From assembly GCA_022616515.1 (NCBI GenBank), contig JAKEEQ010000132.1:1-40510 (forward strand): a stretch of 40,510 bases of DNA, written 5' to 3'. Below are positions 1 through 8,376 of this stretch, in pieces. Under the pieces are notes generated by a model. The model worked only from the letters and a program-made list of their open reading frames with translations. It made no database searches and was not told the origin of the DNA. Position numbers and translations under genes: made by a program. The stretch comes from Chloroflexota bacterium. GTDB taxonomy: Bacteria > Chloroflexota > Anaerolineae > Aggregatilineales > J027. How positions within the stretch are numbered: the first letter of the stretch is position 1; every line of letters starts with the position of its first letter.

Positions 1-2084
1 ACCAATTGCTCCGCCAATAGCTGCGCAATATGCTCGTGGAAGGCGACGGCAATTTTCGGGTGATCCTTGCGGATTTTGTCGAGTGCGTTGCGGGTTAGTA
101 CGAACACAACGCTGTCTTCCTCAGCGACAATGTAGGAACTGCGGTTGATGCCAAGATACAGCCCGACTTCCCCTACAATTGCTCCGGCAGCAACGGTACG
201 CATCCTGACAACTGGAGAATTTTCTACGAACAGATCAACCGCCAGCAGTCCCGATTCAACAAAATATATCGCGTCGGATGGGTCGCCCGGTTTGGCGATT
301 ACAGTGCCCTGAGGAAACGTTTGGCGTTCCATGTGCGCAATGATAGCAATCGCGTTGTGTGGCATGAAACTCTCCATCTGGGTGATTATGGATGTATCAA
401 TCTCGGCAGGAATATCAGCTTCCGAAAGCACCTCTTCCTCAGCATAGGCCAGCGCACGGTCAAGGTCGCTGAACAATTTGCCCGACAGGTTCGCCAACCG
501 CTGGCGAATCGTGGTGGGAACTGCCGATAATAATATGGTGAAGTTTTCAGCATCCGCCAGTCTCTGAAGTTTGGACAGGCTGTAAACGGCTGAGGAATCC
601 AATTTGGTCACCTGACGAAAATCCAGAATCAAATAGCGCAATTCCGGTTCATAGTTGCGGACCTGATTCAGCAGGCGGTTAGCTGTGCCGAAGAAGATAA
701 ACCCTTGAAGCTGGAAGATCAGAATCTGCCCGCCCCATGTTTCCAACAGATGGGAATGGACAGGTGACCGCCGGATGGTACTGTGTAGTTCTTTGCCGGT
801 AAATTGATGTTTCACGATGTCCATCTGGCTGTAATCCAGCACAAACAGGATAATCGCCGCCAGCACTCCAACCACCACGCCCTCGATAAACCCGACCAGA
901 ACCACCGTCAGCAAAATAATCCAGATAATGACGTATTCGCTGCGCGGCAGTTCGCTATAGTTATCGACCAACCATTCCGCCATAAAAGCGATGCCTAAAA
1001 AGACCAGCATTCCGCCAAGCACAGGTTTCGGAAAATATTGAAGTAAAGCGGAGCCGGAAATCAGTGTAATGGCAACAACCCCGGCACCAATCAGTGGAAA
1101 CAGGCGACTGCGCGTTCCAATGCGGTGTGCAAGCGCTGTCAGGCTCAATCCATGAAACCCGATAAATCCGCCGAATAAGCCGACCAGAACATTGGATGAT
1201 CCGGCAGTTCTCAGTTCATGATTAAGATCAATATCTTCACCGACAACCACTTCAAGGCCCGTTATGTTCAGAATGAGGGAGATGATGCTGATTGCCAGAA
1301 CGGTGAGAATCCCGCCCATGTTGCCGAAGATTAGTGTCCATTCCACGTCAGGTAATTCCGCTAGGGATACGGGTTCCAGAAGTCCCCCATCTGAAACTTT
1401 GCCCAGCAGAAATCCCTGTTCGGTGGCACTGGCAATACTTGTGTTGGTAAACCCAAAGGCGATGTAGAACAATGCGAAGAAAGCCGCCACAATTAGAGGT
1501 AGTGTCAACGGGTGTTTTGACCGGCGCAGCCCTCCAAATATCACCGCCCCCAATGCAACTGCCGGGACCCATTTCAGGAACATATCGCCGCCCATGTACT
1601 CTGCACCGATTGGCTGGTCAGTGGCGACGGACAAACCACCGGCAAAGAGCAGCCAGCCCGTTCCTGCGAGCAGCCCCCCGACCACCGGATACGGCAAAGC
1701 GCGTACTAGACCTGTTAAATCGAACTTACCCACAGCAATCATGAGCAGACCCGTCAATAATGATGCGAGACCGCTTGCGACAATAACCGTCACAAATGTT
1801 GTGTCGGCGGTAGGATCGCTGACCTCAGCAGCAATTGAAGCCGCAGTTAGTGCCAGGATGATCCCAGCGACATTTTGCACGCCGGACGTGATACCGGGTC
1901 GAGAGGAAGCAACGCCAATGACAACGATTGTTACTATGGCACTGAGTAGAACCAGCCCGATACCACGTGCCAGAAAGCCGGACAGGTCACCGGAGAAGAC
2001 CAGTGTTGCGTAAGATAAGGCCAGAATTGTATTCAGGACACCGGTAACAACACCGGCAGTGATAGTCGCGGGCAAATTCTGCAT
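1..2084 (-). CDS. SulP-family anion permease with STAS and cyclic-nucleotide-binding domains (3' end outside window)
   Basis: The minus strand is open from an ATG at 2084 to the left edge (about 694 codons seen, no stop), so the C-terminus is missing. The first ~440 residues are very hydrophobic and match a SulP transporter core, beginning MQNLPATITAGVVTG. A STAS domain follows (YLILDFRQVTKLDSSAVYSL), then a cyclic-nucleotide-binding fold (FPQGTVIAKPGDPSDAIYFV, then GAIVGEVGLYLG). SulP proteins move sulfate, bicarbonate or other anions across the inner membrane; the substrate cannot be told here. An AAAGGA lies just upstream of the ATG. The frame stays open back to the stop of the upstream amidase gene, 39 bases away, so the two are probably one operon. 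The cNMP domain suggests ligand-gated transport. Family call is firm; substrate and exact start are not. Confidence 0.9.
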   Translation of the reverse strand, partial: MQNLPATITAGVVTGVLNTILALSYATLVFSGDLSGFLARGIGLVLLSAIVTIVVIGVASSRPGITSGVQNVAGIILALTAASIAAEVSDPTADTTFVTVIVASGLASLLTGLLMIAVGKFDLTGLVRALPYPVVGGLLAGTGWLLFAGGLSVATDQPIGAEYMGGDMFLKWVPAVALGAVIFGGLRRSKHPLTLPLIVAAFFALFYIAFGFTNTSIASATEQGFLLGKVSDGGLLEPVSLAELPDVEWTLIFGNMGGILTVLAISIISLILNITGLEVVVGEDIDLNHELRTAGSSNVLVGLFGGFIGFHGLSLTALAHRIGTRSRLFPLIGAGVVAITLISGSALLQYFPKPVLGGMLVFLGIAFMAEWLVDNYSELPRSEYVIIWIILLTVVLVGFIEGVVVGVLAAIILFVLDYSQMDIVKHQFTGKELHSTIRRSPVHSHLLETWGGQILIFQLQGFIFFGTANRLLNQVRNYEPELRYLILDFRQVTKLDSSAVYSLSKLQRLADAENFTILLSAVPTTIRQRLANLSGKLFSDLDRALAYAEEEVLSEADIPAEIDTSIITQMESFMPHNAIAIIAHMERQTFPQGTVIAKPGDPSDAIYFVESGLLAVDLFVENSPVVRMRTVAAGAIVGEVGLYLGINRSSYIVAEEDSVVFVLTRNALDKIRKDHPKIAVAFHEHIAQLLAEQL

Positions 2085-2123
2085 ATAGGGAATATCCTTT
2101 GAACCAATTGCCCCAACAATGAT

Positions 2124-3140
2124 TTACTGCCCCGTCTCAACGTCCGAGGCGTTATAAAACTCGTCCGGCTCAAGGAAACACAACATCCCCTGCGCGATCC
2201 CTTCCGCAATCGTATCCTGTTCATTCACCAGAAACTGGCGGTCGGCAAACATGAAGCCAATTTCGATGATGGCGACCGGCGTATCCACAGAGACTTCGCG
2301 GAAGGTATGGTAGGAGGTCATGTCTTCGGTCAGGCCGAAGTGGCGATTAAGCCCGGTAATGCGCTCATAATTGGTGATAACGCAGCGCACAAGAGCTTCA
2401 TCGGCCCCGCGCAGCACACGCGAGGAAGGTCCCACCGCGTTAAATCCCGTGCCACCGAATCCGTAATTCTGACAGTCGTTGGTGTGAATTGACAGCAGCG
2501 CATCGGCCCGGTAATTGGCGAGGCGATCATCAAACTCATTGAGCAGTTCGACTTCATAGCCCCGTGATAACAGCTTTTCGACTACCAGCCGTGCCACATT
2601 GGTGTTGATTTCAAGCTCGGTGAGTTCGGGGATGTTGTCAGAGTTCTCGTCACAGATTGCACCCGGATCAATGGTAAAACTCTCATCCTGAGGTGGCCCG
2701 CTGTGCCCGGCAATGATCCCGACCGTTCGCTTCACTTCAACGGTGGGCAGGGGCGTTGATGCCAGCAGGAGGCTGCCACTCGGTGTGGAGTTCACCACGC
2801 GCAGTTGCTGGCGAAATTCTTCCGATAGCGACTCATCGGGTGTCCAGTAGGAAAAAATTGTTGCCACCAGCAGTGCCGCCAGCAGCGCAATGGATAAGTA
2901 TTTAAAGGCAATCCATGTTTCGCGAAAAAAGCTGAGGCCAGATGGTTCAGCCACCGTGCGCTGCGACAAACGTTCGTTGGCCCATGCCTGGCTACCAACC
3001 ATTTCCGCCGTAATCGGGGCAGCGCGTTCCTCAAACTCCGGGGTGATTGGCGCACGTCCGCGTGGCTTGCCCCTGCTTTTGGTGAATTCAGTCACCAGTT
3101 GGTCAAGATTGTCTTCTTCGAATTCTGGAAGATCGGTCAT
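2124..3140 (-). CDS. Membrane-anchored N-acetylmuramoyl-L-alanine amidase (Amidase_3 type)
   Basis: 338 residues. A charged cytoplasmic N-terminus (1-76) is followed by one membrane segment (about 77-98) and an extracytoplasmic Amidase_3 domain (about 135-325). The zinc and catalytic set of the AmiA/AmiB/CwlC family is visible: H145 (AGHSG), E175 (TELEIN), H219 (SIHTND) and E293 (IEIGFM). The family cleaves the amide bond between N-acetylmuramic acid and the L-alanine of the stem peptide, for cell separation or wall turnover. The long cytoplasmic tail and uncleaved anchor differ from the usual secreted enzyme. It lies 39 bases upstream of the SulP gene on the same strand. No clear ribosome binding site was seen, so the start is less certain than the function. 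Confidence 0.88.
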   Translation of the reverse strand: MTDLPEFEEDNLDQLVTEFTKSRGKPRGRAPITPEFEERAAPITAEMVGSQAWANERLSQRTVAEPSGLSFFRETWIAFKYLSIALLAALLVATIFSYWTPDESLSEEFRQQLRVVNSTPSGSLLLASTPLPTVEVKRTVGIIAGHSGPPQDESFTIDPGAICDENSDNIPELTELEINTNVARLVVEKLLSRGYEVELLNEFDDRLANYRADALLSIHTNDCQNYGFGGTGFNAVGPSSRVLRGADEALVRCVITNYERITGLNRHFGLTEDMTSYHTFREVSVDTPVAIIEIGFMFADRQFLVNEQDTIAEGIAQGMLCFLEPDEFYNASDVETGQ

Positions 3141-3254
3141 GTTGTGATAAGGCCGCTATCATTCATTTCGGATTAGCATAACGCAAAATCGACTATAGGC
3201 ATAGATTGGGCACGTTGGTAGACTCAGTTGGGCTATCTTAGAAGGAGCGGTTGC

Positions 3255-4241
3255 TTGAAGGTACTTATTACCGGGATTGCAGGGTTTGTCGGCGGACATC
3301 TCGTCAATCATCTCCATGCACAGAACACTTACGAAATCTTTGGCACGGTCTATGGCAAGCCGGAGGAGCGTCTCAGTGAAGCAGTCCGACAGGTGTTGGC
3401 TGGTGTGTGGCCGCTGGATATTGTGAATCCTTCTGCCATAAAAGAGATTATTGCCGAGTGCGAACCTGATCTGATTTTTCATTTAGCGGCTCAATCCCAT
3501 GTGCCTACCGCCTTTAAAGATCCGTGGGGTACGCTCGAAACCAATATTCGCGGAACGCTCAATTTACTGGAAGCTGTGCTTTCGCTGCATTTGATGGATA
3601 CGCGGATTGTCAATGTCATTTCGGCAAACATCTATGGCGTGGTAAAGCCGGAAGATTTGCCGCTGACTGAAAAGCAAAACTTTAATCCGGGTGATCCATA
3701 TGCGGTCAGCAAAATTGCCCAGGATATGCTTGGGCATCAGTATGCTCATGCTCACGGCCTCAAGGTGATGCAGGCGCGGGCCTTTAACCACACCGGACCG
3801 GGACAAACAACGCTCTTTGTTGTGCCCAATTTCGCCATGCAAATTGCCGAAATAGAACAGGGATTTGCGCCTCCCGTGCTTAATGTCGGCAACCTGAAGG
3901 CCGAGCGAGACTATCTGGATGTGCGTGATGTGGTGAAAGCCTACGAAGCCATTGCGCTCAAGGGCACAGCGGGTGAAGCGTATAACGTATGCTCCGGCGA
4001 AGCGCATTCCATTGAACATTTTGTGGAGATTTTGCTGGATATGGCGACCGTGGACATCAAAATTGTGGTTGACGAAGGCCGTTTGCGTCCTTTAGACTTG
4101 CCGCGCCTCGCTGGTGATAACACCAAATTACGTGAGGTGACCGGCTGGGAACCAACCATTTCGATGGAGCAAATGCTGCGTGATGTCCTTGACGACTGCC
4201 GCCAGCGGGTGTCAGCCCACCAACGGACAAACACTGATTGA
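3255..4241 (+). CDS. rmd: GDP-4-keto-6-deoxy-D-mannose reductase-type epimerase
   Basis: 328 residues from a TTG start. I chose TTG 3255 because AAGGAG lies 7 bases upstream and the protein then begins MKVLITGIAGFVGGHL, the usual SDR start; a TTG at 3228 is in frame but has no such site. The Rossmann motif TGIAGFVG is at 6-13 and the catalytic YAVSK at Y149/K153. The usual Ser/Thr region reads ISANIYG (S123). The family reduces GDP-4-keto-6-deoxymannose to GDP-D-rhamnose. The next gene, gmd, makes that substrate, which supports the assignment. Other GDP-sugar epimerases (for example GDP-fucose synthase) are possible but fit less well. The product would feed lipopolysaccharide-like, S-layer or exopolysaccharide glycans. 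Confidence 0.82.
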   Translation: MKVLITGIAGFVGGHLVNHLHAQNTYEIFGTVYGKPEERLSEAVRQVLAGVWPLDIVNPSAIKEIIAECEPDLIFHLAAQSHVPTAFKDPWGTLETNIRGTLNLLEAVLSLHLMDTRIVNVISANIYGVVKPEDLPLTEKQNFNPGDPYAVSKIAQDMLGHQYAHAHGLKVMQARAFNHTGPGQTTLFVVPNFAMQIAEIEQGFAPPVLNVGNLKAERDYLDVRDVVKAYEAIALKGTAGEAYNVCSGEAHSIEHFVEILLDMATVDIKIVVDEGRLRPLDLPRLAGDNTKLREVTGWEPTISMEQMLRDVLDDCRQRVSAHQRTNTD

Positions 4242-4244
4242 GAA

Positions 4245-4250
4245 TATAAT
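4245..4250 (+). promoter_or_regulatory. Possible -10 box (TATAAT) upstream of gmd
   Basis: A perfect TATAAT lies in the rmd-gmd gap, followed by a small hairpin (TAGGG, TTTT, CCCTA at 4250-4263). No convincing -35 is present 16-18 bases upstream, so this is a weak candidate for an internal promoter. Confidence 0.25.
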
Positions 4251-4303
4251 AGGGTTTTCCCTACAATGAGCAACAATAACAGATAAAACTTAAGGAAAAT
4301 ACG

Positions 4304-5284
4304 ATGGCTAAACGCGCCCTAATTACAGGTATCACCGGACAGGACGGGTCTTATCTGGCAGATTTGCTGCTGGAACAGGGCTACGAAGTTTTTGGTGTGG
4401 TCCGCCGAACCAGCACATTGAACTTCGGTCGCATCTCCCACATTCAGGACAAAGTTAACCTGATTAGCGGCGATATGATGGACCAGACCTCGCTGCAACA
4501 TGCCCTGCGTGAATCGGAACCAGACGAAGTTTATAATCTTGCCGCTCAGAGCTTTGTGGGGACATCGTGGGAGCAGCCGGTGTTAACAGGCGATGTAACT
4601 GCCATTGGCGTAACTCGCATACTGGATGCCATCCGTCATGTAAATCCCGATATTCGTTTCTATCAAGCATCAAGTTCGGAAATGTTCGGCAAGGTGCTGG
4701 AAGTGCCACAGGCTGAAAGCACACCCTTCTATCCGCGCAGCCCTTACGGTGTAGCAAAAGTTTACGGTCATTGGATTACCATCAATTACCGGGAAAGCTA
4801 TGACATGTTTGCCGTCAGCGGCATCCTGTTTAATCACGAAAGCCCCCGGCGCGGCATTGAATTTGTCACGCGAAAAATCACTTGGAACGCGGCGCGGATT
4901 AAATTGGGCCAGATTGACAAACTTTATCTGGGCAATCCTGACGCCAAGCGTGATTGGGGTTACGCCGGAGACTACGTTCGCGCCATGTGGTTGATGTTGC
5001 AGCAGGATAGACCCTATGATTACGTGATTTCGACAGGCGAAACGCACAGTGTCCGCGAGTTCGTGGATTTGGCCTTTGATGCGCTGAACCTTGATGTGGA
5101 CAAACATGTCATGTTCAATGACCCGCGTTACACACGCCCGGCTGAGGTCGATCTTTTAGTTGGTGACAGCACCAAAGCAGGTGAAGAGTTAGGCTGGGAA
5201 CCACAGGTTGATTTTAAGGGCCTGGTTGAAATGATGGTCGAAGCCGACATGAAACGCCTGACCGACGAGAAAGTTATCCAGTAG
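4304..5284 (+). CDS. gmd: GDP-mannose 4,6-dehydratase
   Basis: 326 residues, full length for the family. GDP-D-mannose is converted to GDP-4-keto-6-deoxy-D-mannose with bound NADP. The cofactor loop [11 protein letters not shown] is at 8-18, with the family-typical VVRRTST at 32-38. The catalytic set is S124/E126 in QASSSEMFG and Y148/K152 in SPYGVAK. The conserved [10 protein letters not shown] and the [16 protein letters not shown] nucleotide-sugar signature are also present. Serine stands where E. coli Gmd has threonine in the catalytic triad, a common conservative variant. It lies 62 bases after rmd and 7 bases before tatD, all on the plus strand. The start ATG at 4304 is preceded by AAGGAAAATACG. 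Confidence 0.95.
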   Translation: MAKRALITGITGQDGSYLADLLLEQGYEVFGVVRRTSTLNFGRISHIQDKVNLISGDMMDQTSLQHALRESEPDEVYNLAAQSFVGTSWEQPVLTGDVTAIGVTRILDAIRHVNPDIRFYQASSSEMFGKVLEVPQAESTPFYPRSPYGVAKVYGHWITINYRESYDMFAVSGILFNHESPRRGIEFVTRKITWNAARIKLGQIDKLYLGNPDAKRDWGYAGDYVRAMWLMLQQDRPYDYVISTGETHSVREFVDLAFDALNLDVDKHVMFNDPRYTRPAEVDLLVGDSTKAGEELGWEPQVDFKGLVEMMVEADMKRLTDEKVIQ

Positions 5285-5291
5285 ACCTGCG

Positions 5292-6083
5292 ATGAAACTT
5301 GTCGATACACACTGCCATCTGGATTTCGGCGCATACGACGAGGACCGCGAGAGAGTCATCCAGAATGCCATTGATGCCGGAGTAACGCGCATTATCAATC
5401 CCGGCACGGATTTTGCGTCCTCACAGCGGGCGATAAACCTCGCTCACCAGCATGACGAGATTTTTGCAGCGGTGGGCGTTCATCCGAACTCGACGGTGGG
5501 ATGGTCGCCGGAGGTGCTATCTGGCATTGAAACGCTTGCCGCTAACGAAAAGGTCGTTTCAATTGGCGAGATCGGGCTGGATTATTACCGGGATAAATCG
5601 CCAAAGGTGACTCAGCACCATGCTTTCGAGACTCAGCTAGAACTCGCCGCGAAACTGGAACTGCCCATCATTATTCACAATCGCGATGCCAGCGAGGATG
5701 TGATCGCCATTCTGCGAGAATGGATTCCAACACTGCCGGATTCGTTAACAGACCGGCCCGGTGTGCTGCACTCCTTTTCGGCATCATGGACGATTGCCGA
5801 GAAGGCACTGGAGATGGGATTTTATCTTGGCTTCACGGGACCCGTCACCTTTAAGAAAGCGGATGATTTACGGGTAATCGCCACGCGGGTTCCTATTGAC
5901 CGGATACTGGTCGAGACCGACGGGCCATTTTTGACGCCGCATCCGTACCGGGGAAAACGCAACCAGCCTGCTTACGTGGCGTATGTGGCTGACCGTATTG
6001 CGGCACTGCACCTGATGGATACCGAAACCTTCGCCGCGCAGACGACGGACAACGCTGAACGGCTGTTTGGGCTGTCAGTGTAG
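5292..6083 (+). CDS. tatD: TatD-family metal-dependent hydrolase/DNase
   Basis: 263 residues, normal length. The protein begins MKLVDTHCHLDF, giving the first metal ligands H7 and H9. The remaining TatD set is E93 (SIGEIGLDYYRD), H129 (IIIHNRD), H160 (LHSFSAS) and D210 (VETDGPFLTPHPYRGKRN). The family is a TIM-barrel amidohydrolase with 3'-5' exonuclease activity in E. coli TatD and YcfH-like relatives. It starts 7 bases after the gmd stop, so it is co-transcribed with the sugar genes although no functional link is known. The family call is secure; which paralogue of the family this is cannot be decided. Confidence 0.92.
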   Translation: MKLVDTHCHLDFGAYDEDRERVIQNAIDAGVTRIINPGTDFASSQRAINLAHQHDEIFAAVGVHPNSTVGWSPEVLSGIETLAANEKVVSIGEIGLDYYRDKSPKVTQHHAFETQLELAAKLELPIIIHNRDASEDVIAILREWIPTLPDSLTDRPGVLHSFSASWTIAEKALEMGFYLGFTGPVTFKKADDLRVIATRVPIDRILVETDGPFLTPHPYRGKRNQPAYVAYVADRIAALHLMDTETFAAQTTDNAERLFGLSV

Positions 6084-6155
6084 GGAAACCATCTCTCGCC
6101 AATGCGCTTGCTTTCTGGTAGATTCAATTTTCACGTTAACTGTTCGAACAAGCTT

Positions 6156-6947
6156 ATGCGGATTAAAATCACCCTTCTCATCATTGCGATTGTCATCGGG
6201 ATGGCAATTTATAACCGGGCCAGTGCAACGGAATCGAATGGATTGCATCAAGAAGAAGTTGCACAGGGCGGACCGACCAGTACGCCAGCCCCGGTGCTGC
6301 TGCCAACGGGCAGCCCGACGCAGCCACCACCATCTGAAACGCCAACTCGTACCCCCACCGCTGCCGGGCCTGCATTGGTGGAAGCCAAAAATCCTGACAC
6401 GAATGTGCGGATTGGTGCGGGGACTGATTTTGACCGGGTGGGGCAGATCCAGCCAGGGTCGCGCTATGTGATCAGGGGCAGATTGTTTCAGTGGTATCAG
6501 ATTGAATATCCCGATGCGCCGTCCGGTGTTGGCTGGGTGCATGAAAGCGTGGTAAACATCATTGGCGATGTGGCGCAGATTGCGGACCTCTCAGCGGAAG
6601 AGTTACCCACACCGGATACCACAGCCGCGTCCGAACAGGAAACGCTCATCGCCGCGACGCAAACACCGGGTGGAATATTGCAGCTTACCGAGCAAGCCGA
6701 AACCGGGCCACAGGGTGCCTTCACGGCAACGCCTGTCATTGGTGGCGAGGCGACACTGGCACCGGGTGAACGTTTGCCGACCTTTACGTTTCCGCCATTT
6801 ACGCCAACCCCGGTATCAACCAGCAATTTCCGGGAGACAGTTCGGGTTGAAGATGACGAAGGACTGCCGCCCATTGTCCCGATTGCTGGATTGGCGGCGC
6901 TGGGACTGATGGGACTTTTCTATAGTCTGCTGCGCAATTTAGGATAA
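6156..6947 (+). CDS. Secreted or membrane-anchored protein with one SH3b domain and Thr/Pro linkers
   Basis: 263 residues from ATG 6156. This start gives a clean signal segment (MRIKITLLIIAIVIGMAIYN, then RASA); an in-frame ATG at 6102 would add 18 residues before it. After a Pro/Thr/Ser-rich linker, a bacterial SH3 (SH3b) domain covers about residues 71-131, with the typical NVRIGAGTDFDRVGQI and GVGWVHESVV. A second Thr/Pro-rich linker leads to a C-terminal hydrophobic segment (about 240-262, LPPIVPIAGLAALGLMGLFY) ending in Arg. SH3b domains often bind cell-wall peptides, so an envelope role is inferred. Its stop overlaps the queG start (TAATG), indicating translational coupling. No specific function is known. 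Confidence 0.75.
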   Translation: MRIKITLLIIAIVIGMAIYNRASATESNGLHQEEVAQGGPTSTPAPVLLPTGSPTQPPPSETPTRTPTAAGPALVEAKNPDTNVRIGAGTDFDRVGQIQPGSRYVIRGRLFQWYQIEYPDAPSGVGWVHESVVNIIGDVAQIADLSAEELPTPDTTAASEQETLIAATQTPGGILQLTEQAETGPQGAFTATPVIGGEATLAPGERLPTFTFPPFTPTPVSTSNFRETVRVEDDEGLPPIVPIAGLAALGLMGLFYSLLRNLG

Positions 6948-7996
6948 TGTCTTTAGCAACTGATCTGAAGCGCAAGGCCACTGAAGTCGGCTTTAACCGA
7001 CTAGGGATTACACTTGCACAACCATCTCCGACGTTGGGGGCATATTTTGACTGGATTGAGGCGCAAATGCACGGCAAAATGGGCTATCTGGCCCGTGAAG
7101 ACCGTCAAGTTCGGCGCAACGATCTAAATTTTATTCTACCCGGAGTAAATTCCCTCATCATCGTGGCGCTCGATTACACAACCCTCCAGCCGCCGGATAA
7201 TATTGTGAATGACCCGCTGCGTGGTCGGATTTCAAATTATGCATGGGGTGTAGATTACCATGAGGTGATGCTGCCGCGCCTGAATGCGTTGGCCGACTGG
7301 TTACAGCATCAAGTGAACGATGAGGTGCACTATCGCTCATATGTGGATACGGGCGCACTCCTCGAACGCAGCCATGCTCAGCAGGCGGGTCTGGGCTTCG
7401 TGGGCAAAAACACGATGCTCATCCATCCCCGGCGCGGCTCGTATTTTTTCCTCGGCGAAATCCTGACGACGTATGATTTTGGAACAGATTATGACCAACC
7501 GCATCGTGAGACGATGTGCGGGACATGCACACGCTGCCTGATTGCATGCCCTACCAATGCATTTCCCCGCCCGTATGTACTGGATGCTCGCCGCTGTATT
7601 TCCTACCTCACTATTGAACTGAAGGACAGCATTCCTGAAGATTTGCGACCGCTTATGCAAAATTGGGTGTATGGCTGCGATGTGTGTCAGGAAGTCTGCC
7701 CCTGGAATCGATTTGCGGTGCAGTCACTCGAAACGGATTTTTTCCCGGCAAGCTTTGATGATGTTGCGCCACCGTTGCTGGAACTGCTGCCACTAACCCC
7801 GGAAACTTTTCAGGAGCGATTCGCGGATTCACCGATTGTGCGTATCAAACGAGAACGAATGGTGCGTAATGCCTGTGTCGCAGCCGGGAATTCAGGGCGG
7901 AAGGTCTTTATCCCCATCTTAAGCCAGTTAGCGTCCGGAGATTCATCAGAATTGGTCCGGGAACATGCCGGTTGGGCCATTAAACAGCTTCGTTGA
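6947..7996 (+). CDS. queG: Epoxyqueuosine reductase
   Basis: 349 residues. The enzyme reduces epoxyqueuosine to queuosine in the wobble position of tRNAs for Tyr, His, Asn and Asp, using cobalamin and two [4Fe-4S] clusters. The first cluster motif is C191-x2-C194-x2-C197-x3-C201 (CGTCTRCLIACP), and the second includes C217 and C244-x2-C247-x3-C251 (CDVCQEVCPW). The catalytic Asp is D134 in YVDTGALLERSHA, part of the QueG signature. A HEAT-like helical tail ends the protein (about 300-349). It overlaps the preceding SH3b gene by one base. queA, for the preceding pathway step, lies about 10 kb away in another operon. Confidence 0.95.
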   Translation: MSLATDLKRKATEVGFNRLGITLAQPSPTLGAYFDWIEAQMHGKMGYLAREDRQVRRNDLNFILPGVNSLIIVALDYTTLQPPDNIVNDPLRGRISNYAWGVDYHEVMLPRLNALADWLQHQVNDEVHYRSYVDTGALLERSHAQQAGLGFVGKNTMLIHPRRGSYFFLGEILTTYDFGTDYDQPHRETMCGTCTRCLIACPTNAFPRPYVLDARRCISYLTIELKDSIPEDLRPLMQNWVYGCDVCQEVCPWNRFAVQSLETDFFPASFDDVAPPLLELLPLTPETFQERFADSPIVRIKRERMVRNACVAAGNSGRKVFIPILSQLASGDSSELVREHAGWAIKQLR

Positions 7997-8025
7997 GAAT
8001 AGCTACGCACGTTCATCTGTATTTC

Positions 8026-8049
8026 GTAGGGACGCCCAACGGGGCGTCC
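8026..8049 (+). repeat. Interspersed GTAGGGAC palindrome, copy 1
   Basis: The element reads GTAGGGACGCCC, then AACG, then GGGCGTCC. The arms GGACGCCC and GGGCGTCC pair, while the GTAG prefix is unpaired. It belongs to a family with the same prefix and differing paired stems seen elsewhere in the window. Confidence 0.7.
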
Positions 8050-8118
8050 GCTGTCTGATTCATGAGGTTGCTGATTTCACATTTCGTGAATTAATTAATC
8101 AAGTTAATAAATTAATTC

Positions 8119-8158
8119 AAAAATCCCGCCCAAATACGATCATTTGAGCGGGAATTTG
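8119..8158. terminator. Hairpin terminator between converging genes
   Basis: The stem TCCCGC/GCGGGA continues, after one mismatch, into CAAAT/ATTTG around a short loop. On the minus strand it is followed by TTTTTG, so it can end transcription of the pRiA4b-domain gene; on the plus strand it is followed by an AT-rich run and could also serve queG. Confidence 0.55.
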
Positions 8159-8301
8159 TTAATTTAGTAAATTAATTTCTGGTTTGCGTACTGTGATTGT
8201 GACTGATAGGGCTATCAGATGCACAAATTGGGAGAACCTAACGCAAAAGAGTTGCCATGCAATCCATTCGGGGTCCTTGATTGGTAGATAACCCATTCAG
8301 C

Positions 8302-8325
8302 GGACACGGCAGTGCCGTGTCCCTA
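8302..8325 (-). repeat. Interspersed GTAGGGAC palindrome, copy 2
   Basis: On the minus strand it reads GTAGGGACACGGC, then AC, then TGCCGTGTCC. The stem sequence differs from copy 1, but pairing is kept, as expected for a conserved hairpin. A half copy (GTAGGGACGCC) follows at 8344-8354 on the plus strand. Confidence 0.65.
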
Positions 8326-8376
8326 CGGGAATCGTGGGTCACCGTAGGGACGCCTGCTCAACCACCTGTAAACCCA

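Larger units (their letters stand above)
7997..8376. other. Non-coding gap between queG and the pRiA4b-domain gene
   Basis: This 380-base stretch has no convincing gene. It holds one full interspersed palindrome at 8026-8049, another at 8302-8325, a half copy at 8344-8354, an AT-rich block of repeated AATTAATT units (about 8088-8180) and a bidirectional terminator-like hairpin at 8124-8153. Confidence 0.7.

Noticed and set aside
1594-2013. Plus-strand frame of about 139 codons
   Set aside because: It lies opposite the SulP coding sequence, whose minus-strand frame is continuous and matches a known family.
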